Assembly (NCBI RefSeq): GCF_003074055.1
Contig: NZ_CP029043.1
Span: 6,068,501-6,132,500 of the forward strand
Reading direction: 5' to 3'
Origin: Streptomyces nigra
Lineage (GTDB): Bacteria > Actinomycetota > Actinomycetes > Streptomycetales > Streptomycetaceae
Length of the DNA: 64,000 nt
This document shows, in pieces, positions 16,890 through 26,009 of the stretch (position 1 is its first letter; the number at the start of each line of letters is the position of its first letter). A program made the position numbers and the translations under genes. The notes under the pieces are model-generated. The model was not told where the DNA came from, searched no databases, and saw nothing but the letters and a program-made list of their open reading frames with translations.

Positions 16890-17467
16890 CCGTGTCCGTA
16901 CCCCGTCAGGCCGACTCCCCGGACGAGCCGAAGCAGCCCACCGAGGACCGCCGCCACCGCAACCGCCGCCGCGCGCTCACGCTGCTCATCATCGTGCTGC
17001 TCATCGGCGTCCCCGCCGGCTACCTGGTCATCTCCGCCAACCAGAGCCGGGACAGCGGCAAGGACAAGGAGGCCAAGTACTCGGCGACCGGCCTCACCGC
17101 GGGCTGGCCCGCCCGTGTCCAGCGCCACATCTACAAGGTCACCATCCCGGTCCCGTCGTACAAGGTCGCCTACTACGAGACCAACAACTGGAAGACGAGC
17201 CGGCTCTACGTCCAGTTCGAGACCGTCCCCGCCGGACTCGACTCGTATCTGAAGACGATGGGGCTCGACCGGGGCGACCTGCAGCGGGACGACTTCACCA
17301 TCAGCGCCCGCGACCAGAAGATCACCGGCTGGAAGTTCACCGGCGAAGGCCCCTGGTACGGCGTCGTCGACAAGCGGAAGAACCCGGCACCCACCCACGA
17401 CATCGTGGTGAACCTCGCCGATCCGCAGAAGCCCTTCGTGTTCGTCGTCGCCCGCACCGTCCCGTAG
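16886..17467 (+). CDS. Single-pass membrane-anchored protein, unknown function
   Basis: A 193-residue protein with GTG 16886 overlapping the ROK stop (GTGA). A basic, proline-rich cytoplasmic start (DRRHRNRRRA) leads into one membrane helix, LTLLIIVLLIGVPAGYLVI (about residues 32-50), and an extracytoplasmic domain rich in tyrosine and lysine with YETNNWKTSRLYVQF and GWKFTGEGPWYGV. No known domain is recognised. Translational coupling to the ROK kinase suggests joint function, perhaps at the membrane, but nothing in the sequence tells what. Confidence 0.75.
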   Translation: MTVSVPRQADSPDEPKQPTEDRRHRNRRRALTLLIIVLLIGVPAGYLVISANQSRDSGKDKEAKYSATGLTAGWPARVQRHIYKVTIPVPSYKVAYYETNNWKTSRLYVQFETVPAGLDSYLKTMGLDRGDLQRDDFTISARDQKITGWKFTGEGPWYGVVDKRKNPAPTHDIVVNLADPQKPFVFVVARTVP

Positions 17468-17579
17468 CCCGCGGACACGGCCCGGAGGCGCCCGCCCCGG
17501 GGCCGGGGCCGATTGTCAGACCCCGCCCGTAGAGTCGGAGACAGTCGGTCCGACGTCGGGGAGGGAGGTGACAGGACGT

Positions 17580-20396
17580 ATGAGCAGCGCACCCGCGACG
17601 GCCGCGAGCACGGACGAGGGCGTGCCGCCCGTCAGGCTCGCCGCCGTGTTCCTGCCCGCGCCGCTCCCGCGTGAGGGCCGGATCGCGTTCTGGGACCCGC
17701 GGGGCGGCCCCCTGCCCTCCCCGGACGGCGAGCTCACGGTCGTACGGCCGCACGGATCCACGGTCCGCCGCCGCACCACCCCGTCGCTGACCCTGCCCCT
17801 CACCGAGGCGCTGCCCCTGCTCGTCCGAGCCCGGCACGACCCGGCCGCCCACCCCGCCACCGCCTGCTGGGGCGCCGCCGCCCTGCACGCCCTGCGGCTC
17901 ACCGCGCGCGGCCGCCTCCTCCCCGGTCTGACCCCCACCGGCCACGACGCCTGGCGGGCCGGTCCCCTCGACCCCGACGACATCACCCACCTGCGGGCGA
18001 TCGCCGCCGCCCTGCCCCCCGAAGGGCACGCCGTCCCGCTGCCTGGGCCGGGCCCGCTGCGGCTGCCCGACCCCGAGGCGCTTCTGCGGTCCTTCCTGGA
18101 CGCCGTCGCCGACACCCTGCCCCGCACCCCGGCCGCTCCCTACGCCGCCGGCCGCCCCTTCGCCGCGCGCGAGGCCCAGCCCCTGCCCACCGCGCAGGCC
18201 TGGGCGGCCGAGGTCGCCGCCGGCATGGACGCGGGCGTGCGCATCTCGCTGCGCCTCGACCTGTCGGCGCACACCCTCTTCGACGACGGGGGCGGCTCAC
18301 GCAACGCGGGCGCCGCGATCGTCCAGGTGCACAGCCTCGCCGACCCCACCCTCGTGGCCGACGCCGCCGCCCTGTGGTCCGGCGAGGCGGACACCGCCTT
18401 CGGGCCCCGCGCCCGCGTCGACGCCGCGCTCGCCGTCCGGCGCGCCGCCCGCGTGTGGCCGCCGCTCGACCGCCTGGCCGAGCAGGACGCGCCCGACGTC
18501 CTCGCCCTGTCCGACGAGGAGCTGGGCGACCTCCTCGGCGTCGCGGCGACCCGCCTCGCCGCAGCCGGCGTCGCAGTGCACTGGCCGCGCGACCTCGCCC
18601 AGGACCTCAGCGCCGCCGCCGTCGTACGGCCCGCCCCCGGCTCCGCCACCGACGGCACCGGCTTCTTCGAGAGCGAGGCACTGCTCCAGTTCCGCTGGCA
18701 GCTTGCCATCGGCGGCGACCCGCTCACCGAGGCCGAGATGGACGCGCTCGCCGAGGCGCACCGCCCGGTCGTCCGGCTCCGCGACCAGTGGGTGCTCGTC
18801 GACCCGGCCCTCGTCCGCAAGGCCCGCAAACGCGAACTCGGGCTCCTCGACCCGGTCGACGCCCTGTCCGTCGCCCTCACCGGCACCGCCGAGGTCGACG
18901 GCGAGACCGTGGAGGCCGTACCGGTCGGCGCCCTCGCGGCCCTGCGCGACCGCCTCACCGCCGGGATCCGCCCGGCCGAGCCCCCGCCCGGACTACGGGC
19001 CACCCTGCGCGACTACCAACTGCGCGGCCTGGCCTGGCTGGACCTCATGACCTCGCTCGGACTCGGCGGCTGCCTCGCCGACGACATGGGCCTCGGCAAG
19101 ACGATCACCGTCATCGCCCTGCACCTCAAGCGCGCCCGCCCCGCACCCACCCTGGTCGTGTGCCCGGCCTCTCTGCTCGGCAACTGGCAGCGGGAGATCA
19201 ACCGGTTCGCCCCCGGCGTCCCCGTCCGCCGCTTCCACGGCCCCGACCGCACCCTGGACGACCTCGACGGCGGCTTCGTCCTCACCACCTACGGCACCAT
19301 GCGCTCGGCCGCGCCCACACTCGCCGCCGCCGACTGGGGCATGGTCGTCGCCGACGAGGCCCAGCACGTCAAGAACCCCTACTCGGCGACCGCGAAGGCG
19401 CTGCGCACCATCCCGACACCGGCACGCGTCGCCCTGACCGGCACCCCCGTCGAGAACAACCTCTCCGAGCTGTGGGCCCTGCTCGACTGGACGACCCCGG
19501 GCCTGCTCGGCCCCCTGAAGTCCTTCCGCGCCCGCCACGCGCGCGCCGTGGAGAACGGCGAGGACGAGGAGGCCGTCGAGCGGTTGGCCCGCCTGGTCCG
19601 GCCGTTCCTGCTGCGCCGCAGGAAGTCCGACCCCGGGATCGTCCCCGAGCTGCCGCCCAAGACGGAGACGGACCACCCGGTGCCGCTCACCCGCGAACAG
19701 GCCGCGCTGTACGAGGCGGTGGTGCGCGAGTCGCTGATCGCCATCGAGACCGCCGAGGGCATGGCCCGCCGGGGCCTGGTGCTCAAGCTGCTGACGTCGC
19801 TGAAGCAGATCTGCGACCACCCCGCGCTCTACCTGAAGGAGGACCCGTCGGGCGAGCGCCTCGCTTTCCGCTCCGGGAAGCTGGCACTCCTGGACGAGCT
19901 GCTCGACACCCTGCTCGCGGAGGACGGCTCGGCGCTGGTCTTCACACAGTACGTAGGGATGGGCCGGCTGATCACCTCCCACCTCGCCTCCCGGGCCGTC
20001 CCGGTGGAGATGCTCCACGGCGGCACCCCGGTCCCGGAGCGGGAACGGATGGTGGACCGCTTCCAGAGCGGCGCGACCCCGGTCCTCGTGCTCTCCCTCA
20101 AGGCGGCCGGCACCGGGCTGAACCTGACCCGCGCGGGCCACGTCGTCCACTTCGACCGCTGGTGGAACCCCGCGGTCGAGGAGCAGGCCACCGACCGCGC
20201 CTACCGCATCGGCCAGACCCAGCCGGTCCAGGTCCACCGCCTCATCACCGAGGGCACCATCGAGGACCGCATCGCCGACATGCTCGCCTCCAAGCGGGCC
20301 CTGGCCGACGCGATCCTCGGCACCGGCGAGTCCGCCCTCACGGAACTGACGGACCGTGAGCTGACCGACCTGGTGTCGCTGAGGAGGGAGTCATGA
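17580..20396 (+). CDS. SNF2-family DNA-dependent ATPase/helicase
   Basis: A 938-residue SWI2/SNF2 ATPase. The first 470 residues hold an SNF2_N-associated bacterial domain; then come the ATPase motifs: Walker A DDMGLGKT near residue 501, VCPASLLGNWQREI, the DEAQHVKNP box near 591, ALTGTPVENNLSELWALLD, and in the second lobe VFTQYVGMG, LHGGTPVPERE, LSLKAAGTGLNLT and the motif VI region QATDRAYRIGQ near 872. ATG 17580 was preferred to an in-frame GTG four codons earlier because GGAGG lies closer to the expected distance. The stop overlaps the SWIM gene start (ATGA), so both are made together. Bacterial members act on DNA or RNA polymerase complexes; the exact target here is unknown. Confidence 0.93.
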   Translation: MSSAPATAASTDEGVPPVRLAAVFLPAPLPREGRIAFWDPRGGPLPSPDGELTVVRPHGSTVRRRTTPSLTLPLTEALPLLVRARHDPAAHPATACWGAAALHALRLTARGRLLPGLTPTGHDAWRAGPLDPDDITHLRAIAAALPPEGHAVPLPGPGPLRLPDPEALLRSFLDAVADTLPRTPAAPYAAGRPFAAREAQPLPTAQAWAAEVAAGMDAGVRISLRLDLSAHTLFDDGGGSRNAGAAIVQVHSLADPTLVADAAALWSGEADTAFGPRARVDAALAVRRAARVWPPLDRLAEQDAPDVLALSDEELGDLLGVAATRLAAAGVAVHWPRDLAQDLSAAAVVRPAPGSATDGTGFFESEALLQFRWQLAIGGDPLTEAEMDALAEAHRPVVRLRDQWVLVDPALVRKARKRELGLLDPVDALSVALTGTAEVDGETVEAVPVGALAALRDRLTAGIRPAEPPPGLRATLRDYQLRGLAWLDLMTSLGLGGCLADDMGLGKTITVIALHLKRARPAPTLVVCPASLLGNWQREINRFAPGVPVRRFHGPDRTLDDLDGGFVLTTYGTMRSAAPTLAAADWGMVVADEAQHVKNPYSATAKALRTIPTPARVALTGTPVENNLSELWALLDWTTPGLLGPLKSFRARHARAVENGEDEEAVERLARLVRPFLLRRRKSDPGIVPELPPKTETDHPVPLTREQAALYEAVVRESLIAIETAEGMARRGLVLKLLTSLKQICDHPALYLKEDPSGERLAFRSGKLALLDELLDTLLAEDGSALVFTQYVGMGRLITSHLASRAVPVEMLHGGTPVPERERMVDRFQSGATPVLVLSLKAAGTGLNLTRAGHVVHFDRWWNPAVEEQATDRAYRIGQTQPVQVHRLITEGTIEDRIADMLASKRALADAILGTGESALTELTDRELTDLVSLRRES

Positions 20397-22504
20397 CGGG
20401 GGGCGACGAACGCGCTCAGAGCCCCGCCGACGCGGCCCGGGAGGCGCTGCGGGCCGCCCGGGAGAGGCGTGAGGCGGAGCGGGAGGCGGGTGCCGACGGC
20501 GAGGTGTCCGGCGGAGGGTCCGCGCGGGCCGAGGTCCGGCCGGGGGACGCGGCTCGTGCGGCGCTTCGGCGGGCTGCGGCGGCGTCGGGTACGGATGCGG
20601 ATACGGGTCCGGAACGCCGTGCCGACGCCGGGTCCGGTTCCGATGCCGGTGAAGGTGCGACGGCCGGCCCCAGCCCGGCGCGGCGGGCCGCCGAGGGGGC
20701 CAGGGAGGCGTTGCGCGCTGCCCTGGAGGAGCGGCGGCGGGCAGCGGAGGAGGCCGCTCGGGAGGGTCGGGACGCAGCACGTCGGCCCCGGCGTGCGGCG
20801 CCCGGTGGGGCGGCGGGGGAGCGGACGGGCGGGGGAGAGGCCCAGGACACCGCAGCCCAGCGTGCCCGCGAGGTCAGACGCCTGGTGGCGGGCGCTTTTC
20901 GGATGCCGTCCTGGGACGAGGGGGACGACGCCGAGCGCCGCGACGATCCGGACCGCGCCGACCGTGCCGGCCGTGCCGACGACACGGACGACACCGGCGA
21001 CACCGGCCGCACCGGCCGTGCCGACAGCGCTGGACGTGCCGACGGTGCCGACCGTGTCGGCCGTTCCGGCCGTGCCGCCCGCCCCGTCGACGCCCACGAC
21101 TTGGGGTCCGCACCGGCCCCGGCGTCCCGCACCGACTTCACGATCCGGGCTGCCGACGACGCGCCCCCGGCCGAGCCGTCCCGTACCCCCACGCCCGCCC
21201 CCGACCTCGCCCCGGCCGCAACCCCCCAAGTGCCCCGTTCCATGGCAGCCCCCGGCCGGGACGGCGAACTGCGGCGTACGTTCCCGGCGTTCGCGCCGCG
21301 TCCGACGGACGACGCCGGGTTCGCCGAGACATGGTGGGGCAACGCCTGGGTGGCGGCTCTGGAGGAGGGCGCCCTGGACGCCAAGCGCCTGGCCCGGGGC
21401 CGCGGTTACGCACAGGAGGGACATGTCGACGCCATCACGGTGACACCGGGGCTGGTGCTGGCGTACGTACGCGGCAGCCGCCCGAGGCCGTACCGCGTGC
21501 AGGTGCGGCTGCGGACGCTCGGCGACGACGACTGGGCGCGGTTCCTGGACGCCGTGACCGAACGCCCGGCGCATATCGCGGCGCTGCTCGACAAGGAGAT
21601 GCCGCAGTCCCTCGCCGAGGGGGACGTGCCGCTGCTGCCGGGCCCGGGCGACCTCGACCCCCGGTGCAGCTGTCCCGACCGGGGGCACCCCTGCAAGCAC
21701 GCGGCGGCGCTCTGCTATCAGACGGCACGTCTGCTGGACGCCGACCCGTTCGTGCTGTTCCTGCTGCGCGGCCGGGGCGAGCGCGAGCTGCTCGACGCCC
21801 TGTCCCGGCGCAACGCCGCGCGCGCGGCCCGTGCTGCGCAGGAGCGGGAACCGGCGCCCCTGGCGGGCGTACGCGCCACCGAGGCGCTGTCCCCGGAGCG
21901 CCGGCTCGCGCCGTTGCCGCCGCCCTTGCCCGCCGTGCCGCACCCCGAGCAGCCTCCGGTGTATCCGGCGGCGCCGGGCGGTCCGGACCCGTTCGCGCTG
22001 GACCAGCTGGCCACCGACGCGGCGGCCCGGGCGCACACCCTGCTGCAGTCCGGCCGGGACCCGGTCGGCGGGCTGACGCTCTGGCAGGACGCCGTGCGGC
22101 TCGCCGCCGCCCGCCCCGGTTCCGGCCTCACCGCCAACAGCCGTGCGCTGTACGCCTCGCTCGCCTCGGCCGCCGGCCGTACGACGGCGGACCTCGCCCG
22201 GGCCGTCGCCGCCTGGCGCCAGGGGGGCCTGGAGGGGCTGGCCGTCCTCGAGGAACCCTGGGACCCGCCGGCGGGCCGCTTCGACCGGGCCCGGCCACTG
22301 CTCCTGGCCGCCGACCTGCCCGCGTTCCGGCCCTGGCGCAACCGCCTCACCCACCCGCGTGGACACGTCCAGCTCCGCCTGGGCCGGGACGGCGTCTGGT
22401 ACCCGTACGAGTCCGAGCCGGGCCGGGACGACTGGTGGCCCCGGGGGACACCCGACCTGGACCCGGTCGGCGCCCTCACGGGACTCGGCGCCGCCCAGGA
22501 CTGA
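20393..22504 (+). CDS. SWIM zinc-finger protein
   Basis: A 703-residue protein. Residues 1-290 are low-complexity, rich in Ala, Arg, Glu and Asp with long charged helices (EALRAALEERRRAAEEAARE) and a run of DRA/GRA/DTG triplets. Then FAETWWGNAWVAALE begins the conserved core, and the SWIM zinc ligands CSCPDRGHPCKH lie at about 425-436 (CxC...CxH). The rest is an alpha-helical, proline-interrupted region. SWIM proteins often partner SNF2 ATPases, and here the start codon overlaps the ATPase stop. It may serve as the DNA- or protein-binding subunit. Its 3' end overlaps the convergent CBS/BON gene by 29 bases. Confidence 0.88.
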   Translation: MTGGDERAQSPADAAREALRAARERREAEREAGADGEVSGGGSARAEVRPGDAARAALRRAAAASGTDADTGPERRADAGSGSDAGEGATAGPSPARRAAEGAREALRAALEERRRAAEEAAREGRDAARRPRRAAPGGAAGERTGGGEAQDTAAQRAREVRRLVAGAFRMPSWDEGDDAERRDDPDRADRAGRADDTDDTGDTGRTGRADSAGRADGADRVGRSGRAARPVDAHDLGSAPAPASRTDFTIRAADDAPPAEPSRTPTPAPDLAPAATPQVPRSMAAPGRDGELRRTFPAFAPRPTDDAGFAETWWGNAWVAALEEGALDAKRLARGRGYAQEGHVDAITVTPGLVLAYVRGSRPRPYRVQVRLRTLGDDDWARFLDAVTERPAHIAALLDKEMPQSLAEGDVPLLPGPGDLDPRCSCPDRGHPCKHAAALCYQTARLLDADPFVLFLLRGRGERELLDALSRRNAARAARAAQEREPAPLAGVRATEALSPERRLAPLPPPLPAVPHPEQPPVYPAAPGGPDPFALDQLATDAAARAHTLLQSGRDPVGGLTLWQDAVRLAAARPGSGLTANSRALYASLASAAGRTTADLARAVAAWRQGGLEGLAVLEEPWDPPAGRFDRARPLLLAADLPAFRPWRNRLTHPRGHVQLRLGRDGVWYPYESEPGRDDWWPRGTPDLDPVGALTGLGAAQD
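20936..21078. repeat. Degenerate triplet-codon repeat inside the SWIM gene
   Basis: About 48 codons alternate between GAC/GGC/CGT-CGC/GCC/ACC so that the product reads in short units such as DRA, GRA, DTD and DTG. The DNA is a degenerate 9-base tandem repeat (GCCGNCCGT-like). It encodes a flexible, highly charged linker and is likely to vary in length between strains. Confidence 0.6.
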
Positions 22505-22928
22505 CGCCGGGCCCGGCCTCGGTCGTCAGGCCGGTCAAGTCGGTCAGGCCGGTCAGGCCGGTCAGGTGGTTCACCACGCCCACCACGCCGTCGACGCGCC
22601 ACACCGACCGGACGGCGAGGGCGACGGCGTCCCGGTCCGCGAGCCGGCCCGCCAGCGTGACCACGCCGTCCCGGACCGACACGACGGTCACGGCGCACGG
22701 TCCCGTAGGGGACAGCACGCGCGGCAGCACGGCGTCCGTCACCTCGCGGCGGATCTCGTCGTCCCTCCGCGGGAAGACCCGCAGCAGGACCCGGCGGGTG
22801 GCGACGCCGATCAGCCGGTCCTCCTCGTCCACCACGGGCAGCCGGTCGACACGGTGACGCTCCATCCCCCGCGCCGCCGCCGCGACGCGCTGCTCGGGAT
22901 GCACCGTGACCGCGGGCGTCGACATCAC
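22476..22928 (-). CDS. CBS domain plus BON domain protein, C-terminal half (open)
   Basis: A 150-residue frame beginning with MMSTPAVTVHPEQRV. It has one CBS motif (AARGMERHRVDRLPVVDEEDRLIGVATRRVLLRVF) followed by a BON-like domain (VRDGVVTLAGRLADRDAVALAV and VDGVVGVVNHL). Full-length relatives have two CBS motifs before BON; the first one is encoded just upstream but out of frame (see the pseudogene entry). The C-terminus carries LTGLTGLTDLTG, encoded by a 9-base tandem repeat. Such proteins bind adenosyl nucleotides and are frequent near dormancy-type genes. Whether this half is translated alone from 22928 is unknown. Confidence 0.6.
   Translation of the reverse strand: MMSTPAVTVHPEQRVAAAARGMERHRVDRLPVVDEEDRLIGVATRRVLLRVFPRRDDEIRREVTDAVLPRVLSPTGPCAVTVVSVRDGVVTLAGRLADRDAVALAVRSVWRVDGVVGVVNHLTGLTGLTDLTGLTTEAGPGVSPGRRRVP
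22525..22569. repeat. Five 9-base tandem units in the CBS/BON gene
   Basis: GTCAGGCCG, GTCAAGTCG, GTCAGGCCG, GTCAGGCCG and GTCAGGTGG follow each other without gaps. On the minus strand they encode LTG or LTD units at the end of the BON protein. Slippage here would change the tail length without shifting the frame. Confidence 0.8.
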
Positions 22929-23142
22929 CTCGGCGGCCGGGCAGCGTACTCACGTCCGGCCAGATCCGCCCGGGCCGCCACACCCACGACCTTCTTCTCG
23001 TCGTGGGCCGGCACGGGCAGACCGCCGATGCGATGCGGCTCCAGCAGACGCGCCGGTTCCCCGGCCGGCGTCTCGCGGCGCGCCTCGACGACCTCCCCCG
23101 GTCATCACCTCACCGACGATGCGGGTCATCATGCCGACTCCC

Positions 23143-25842
23143 TCACCGCGCACGGCCGTTCGGTTCGTGAGTCCCCTCCAGGGCCGCCCGTCCGGCCTCC
23201 AACCGGGCCACCGGTACGCGGAACGGGGAGCAGGAGACGTAGTCGAGGCCGGCCGTGTGGAAGAAGTGCACCGACTCGGGGTCCCCGCCGTGCTCGCCAC
23301 AGACCCCGATCTTGAGATCGGGCCGGGCGGCGCGGCCCTCCGCGACCGCGATCCCGACCAGCCGGCCGACGCCCTCGCGGTCGATCGTCTCGAACGGGGA
23401 CACCTTGAAGACGCCCTTGTCCAGATAGGCCGAGAAGAACGCCGCCTCGACGTCGTCCCTGGAGAACCCCCAGGTCGTCTGGGTGAGATCGTTCGTGCCG
23501 AACGAGAAGAACTCCGCCTCCTCGGCGATCCGGTCCGCCGTCAGCGCGGCCCGGGGCAGCTCGATCATCGTGCCGACGGGGCACTCCACGACGACGCCGG
23601 ACTCCTCGGACACCTTCGCCAGCACTCGCCGTACCTCCTCGCCGACGAGCCGCAGTTCCTCGACCGTGTCGATCAGCGGCACCATGATCTCCGCGCGCGG
23701 ATCACCACCGGCGCGCCTGCGCTCCACGACCGCTTCGGCGACCGCCCGCACCTGCATGGCGACCAGGCCGGGCGCGACCAGACCGAGACGCACCCCGCGC
23801 AGGCCGAGCATCGGGTTCTCCTCATGCATACGGTTCACGGCGTCCAGCAACTCCCGGTCGTGGGCGCTGGGTTCGGTGCCGCGGGCCTGTGCGGCGGCGA
23901 GGCGGACGGCGAGTTCCGTGCGGTCGGGAAGGAACTCGTGCAGCGGCGGATCGAGGAGCCGGATCGTGACGGGCAGGCCGTCCATCGCCTCCAGGATGCC
24001 GGTGAAGTCCTGGCGCTGCAGCGGCAGCAACCGGGCGAGCGCGCGGTCGCGTTCGGCGTCCGTACGGGCCAGGATCATTGCCTCGACCAGGGGCCGCCGC
24101 TCGCCGAGGAACATGTGCTCGGTGCGGCACAGCCCGATGCCCTCGGCGCCGAACCGGCGGGCACGGGCCGCGTCCTCGGGGGTGTCGGCGTTGGCACGCA
24201 CGCCCAGTCGCCGTACACCGTCGGCCCGGTCCATGAAGCGGGCCACCGCGTCGACCAGTCCGGACGAGGGCCCCGACCGGTCACCGGTCTCGAAGTACCG
24301 CATGACGGCGGAGTCGACCAGCGGGGCCGCGCCCGCGTACACCGCTCCGGCGGAGCCGTCCACGGACAGGACCGTGCCCTCCTCGACGACCGTGCCGCCC
24401 ACGGTGAAGCGACGGCGGCGCGGGTCGACGTCGATCCCCTCCGCCCCGCACACGCACACCTTGCCCATGCCCCGGGCGACCACGGCGGCATGGCTGGTCT
24501 TGCCGCCCCGGCTGGTCAGCACGGCCTGCGCGGCCACCATGCCCGGCAGGTCGTCGGGTGTCGTCTCCTGCCGGACCAGGACGACCCGCTCCCCGTCGGC
24601 GGCACGGCGGACCGCCTCGGCGGAGTCGAACACCGCGGCGCCGACCGCTGCACCCGGCGAGGCCGGGATGCCCCGCGCGAGCGGCTCGTCGACCCCCGAG
24701 GTGTCGAACCGGGGAAACATCAGCCGGGCCAGCCCCTCGCCGCCGACGCGCCGCAGCCCCTCGTCGGCGTCGATCAGCCCCTCGTCGACGAGTTCGGCGG
24801 CGATCGCGAACGCGGCCTCGGCGGTGCGTTTGCCGACCCGGGTCTGCAGCATCCACAGCCGCCCGCGTTCGATGGTGAACTCGATGTCGCACAGATCCCG
24901 GTAGTGCTCCTCCAACGCCCGCATATGCGCGCGCAGTTGTGCGTACGACGTCGGGTCCAGGCGTTCCAGCTCGGCCAGCGGGACGGTGTTGCGGATGCCG
25001 GCCACGACGTCCTCGCCCTGCGCGTTCGGCAGGTAGTCGCCGTACAGACCGGGCCGGCCGCTGGCCGGGTCGCGGGTGAAGGCGACGCCGCTGCCGGAGT
25101 CGGGGCCCAGATTGCCGAAGACCATCGTCTGCACGTTCACCGCGGTGCCCAGGTCGTCCGGGATGTGCTCGCGGCGCCGGTAGAGCCGGGCCCGTTCGAC
25201 GTTCCAGGACGAGAAGACCGCGAGGACCGCCCGGCGCAGCTGCTCGGCGGGGAGCTGCGGGAAGTGGTCGCCGGTGTGCTGGTGGATCAGCTCCTTGTAC
25301 GCCTCGACCAGCTCGGCGAGATCGCCCGCGTCCAGGCCGAGGTCGTCCGCCGCGCCCCGGTCCTGCTTGAGCCGGGTCATGACGTCCTCGAACAGCGCGC
25401 CGTCGACCCCCATGACCGTGCTGCCGAACATCTGCACGAGACGGCGGTAGGAGTCCCAGGCGAAGCGCTCGTTCCCGGAGGACTTGGCGAGCCCTTGGAC
25501 GGACGCGTCGTTGAGGCCGACGTCGAGGATCGTCTCCATCATGCCGGGCATGGAGAAGCGCGCCCCGGAGCGGACCGACAGCAGCAGCGGGTCGTCGGGC
25601 TGGCCGAGCCGCCGCCCGGCGGCCTCCTCCAGCGCGGTCAGATGATCGGAGATCTCCCGGGACAGCCTGTCCGGCTCGGCACCGGTGGCGAGGAAGACCC
25701 GGCAGGCCTCGGTGGTCACGGTGAACCCGGGCGGCACCGGCAGCCCCATCCGGGTCATCTCGGCGAGGTTGGCGCCCTTCCCGCCGAGCAGCTCGGCCAT
25801 GTCCCGGCCGCCCTCGGTGAACGCGTACACGTAACGGACCAT
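23143..25842 (-). CDS. ppdK: Pyruvate, phosphate dikinase
   Basis: An 899-residue enzyme of the expected length; interconverts pyruvate, ATP and phosphate with phosphoenolpyruvate, AMP and pyrophosphate. The ATP-grasp part starts with YVYAFTEGGRDMAELLGGKGANLAEM; the phosphohistidine loop GGKTSHAAV lies at 446-454 with H451; the C-terminal barrel ends with IGVCGEHGGDPES, whose cysteine near 848 is the catalytic acid/base. ATG 25842 is the family start, and an upstream in-frame start is not needed. It is divergent from a tandem universal stress protein and next to a CBS/BON gene, which points to a hypoxia or dormancy setting where pyrophosphate-based energy saving is useful. Confidence 0.95.
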   Translation of the reverse strand: MVRYVYAFTEGGRDMAELLGGKGANLAEMTRMGLPVPPGFTVTTEACRVFLATGAEPDRLSREISDHLTALEEAAGRRLGQPDDPLLLSVRSGARFSMPGMMETILDVGLNDASVQGLAKSSGNERFAWDSYRRLVQMFGSTVMGVDGALFEDVMTRLKQDRGAADDLGLDAGDLAELVEAYKELIHQHTGDHFPQLPAEQLRRAVLAVFSSWNVERARLYRRREHIPDDLGTAVNVQTMVFGNLGPDSGSGVAFTRDPASGRPGLYGDYLPNAQGEDVVAGIRNTVPLAELERLDPTSYAQLRAHMRALEEHYRDLCDIEFTIERGRLWMLQTRVGKRTAEAAFAIAAELVDEGLIDADEGLRRVGGEGLARLMFPRFDTSGVDEPLARGIPASPGAAVGAAVFDSAEAVRRAADGERVVLVRQETTPDDLPGMVAAQAVLTSRGGKTSHAAVVARGMGKVCVCGAEGIDVDPRRRRFTVGGTVVEEGTVLSVDGSAGAVYAGAAPLVDSAVMRYFETGDRSGPSSGLVDAVARFMDRADGVRRLGVRANADTPEDAARARRFGAEGIGLCRTEHMFLGERRPLVEAMILARTDAERDRALARLLPLQRQDFTGILEAMDGLPVTIRLLDPPLHEFLPDRTELAVRLAAAQARGTEPSAHDRELLDAVNRMHEENPMLGLRGVRLGLVAPGLVAMQVRAVAEAVVERRRAGGDPRAEIMVPLIDTVEELRLVGEEVRRVLAKVSEESGVVVECPVGTMIELPRAALTADRIAEEAEFFSFGTNDLTQTTWGFSRDDVEAAFFSAYLDKGVFKVSPFETIDREGVGRLVGIAVAEGRAARPDLKIGVCGEHGGDPESVHFFHTAGLDYVSCSPFRVPVARLEAGRAALEGTHEPNGRAR

Positions 25843-25884
25843 GGCGGTGCTCTCCCTTCCGGTCACGCCCGCCCGGGCGCTCCC

Positions 25885-25895
25885 GGGACGGTCCC
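25885..25895. promoter_or_regulatory. GGGAC-GTCCC palindrome upstream of ppdK
   Basis: GGGACGGTCCC is a perfect 11-base palindrome about 45 bases before the ppdK start. Its half-sites resemble those of DosR/DevR-type dormancy regulator boxes (GGGAC...GTCCC). The spacing is shorter than in the mycobacterial box, so the assignment is tentative. Confidence 0.4.
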
Positions 25896-26009
25896 GACCG
25901 GTGCCGGGCCCCGGAGCGGGCCGCGCGGCGGCTCGGGCCGGTGTGCGGTACCCCTCCAGCGTCGGCCGGGAGACCGGGGTACGGCAGCCGCTGGACGTCC
26001 CCGGAGTGA

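Larger units (their letters stand above)
22476..23132 (-). pseudogene. CBS-CBS-BON protein gene with two compensating frameshifts
   Basis: From ATG 23132 the product starts MMTRIVGEVMTG, a normal CBS beginning. The continuation VVEARRETPAGEPARLLEPHRIGGLPVPAHDEKKVVGVAARADL is only found one frame over (codons from 23092 down to about 22945), and the original frame resumes at AAEVMSTPAV. An extra base in the run of five C on the plus strand (23095-23099) and one missing base near 22940 would restore a full two-CBS-plus-BON protein. Either the gene is decayed or the assembly has two indels. Confidence 0.7.

Noticed and set aside
20201..22366. A 721-codon open frame on the minus strand opposite the SWIM gene
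   Set aside because: It is the antisense shadow of a high-GC gene; the plus-strand frame has the SWIM motif, a coupled start and proper codon bias, and the minus frame has only low-complexity composition.
22561..22700. CRISPR-like short repeats near the end of the CBS/BON gene
   Set aside because: The units are 9 bases, contiguous and without spacers; they are a coding tandem repeat.
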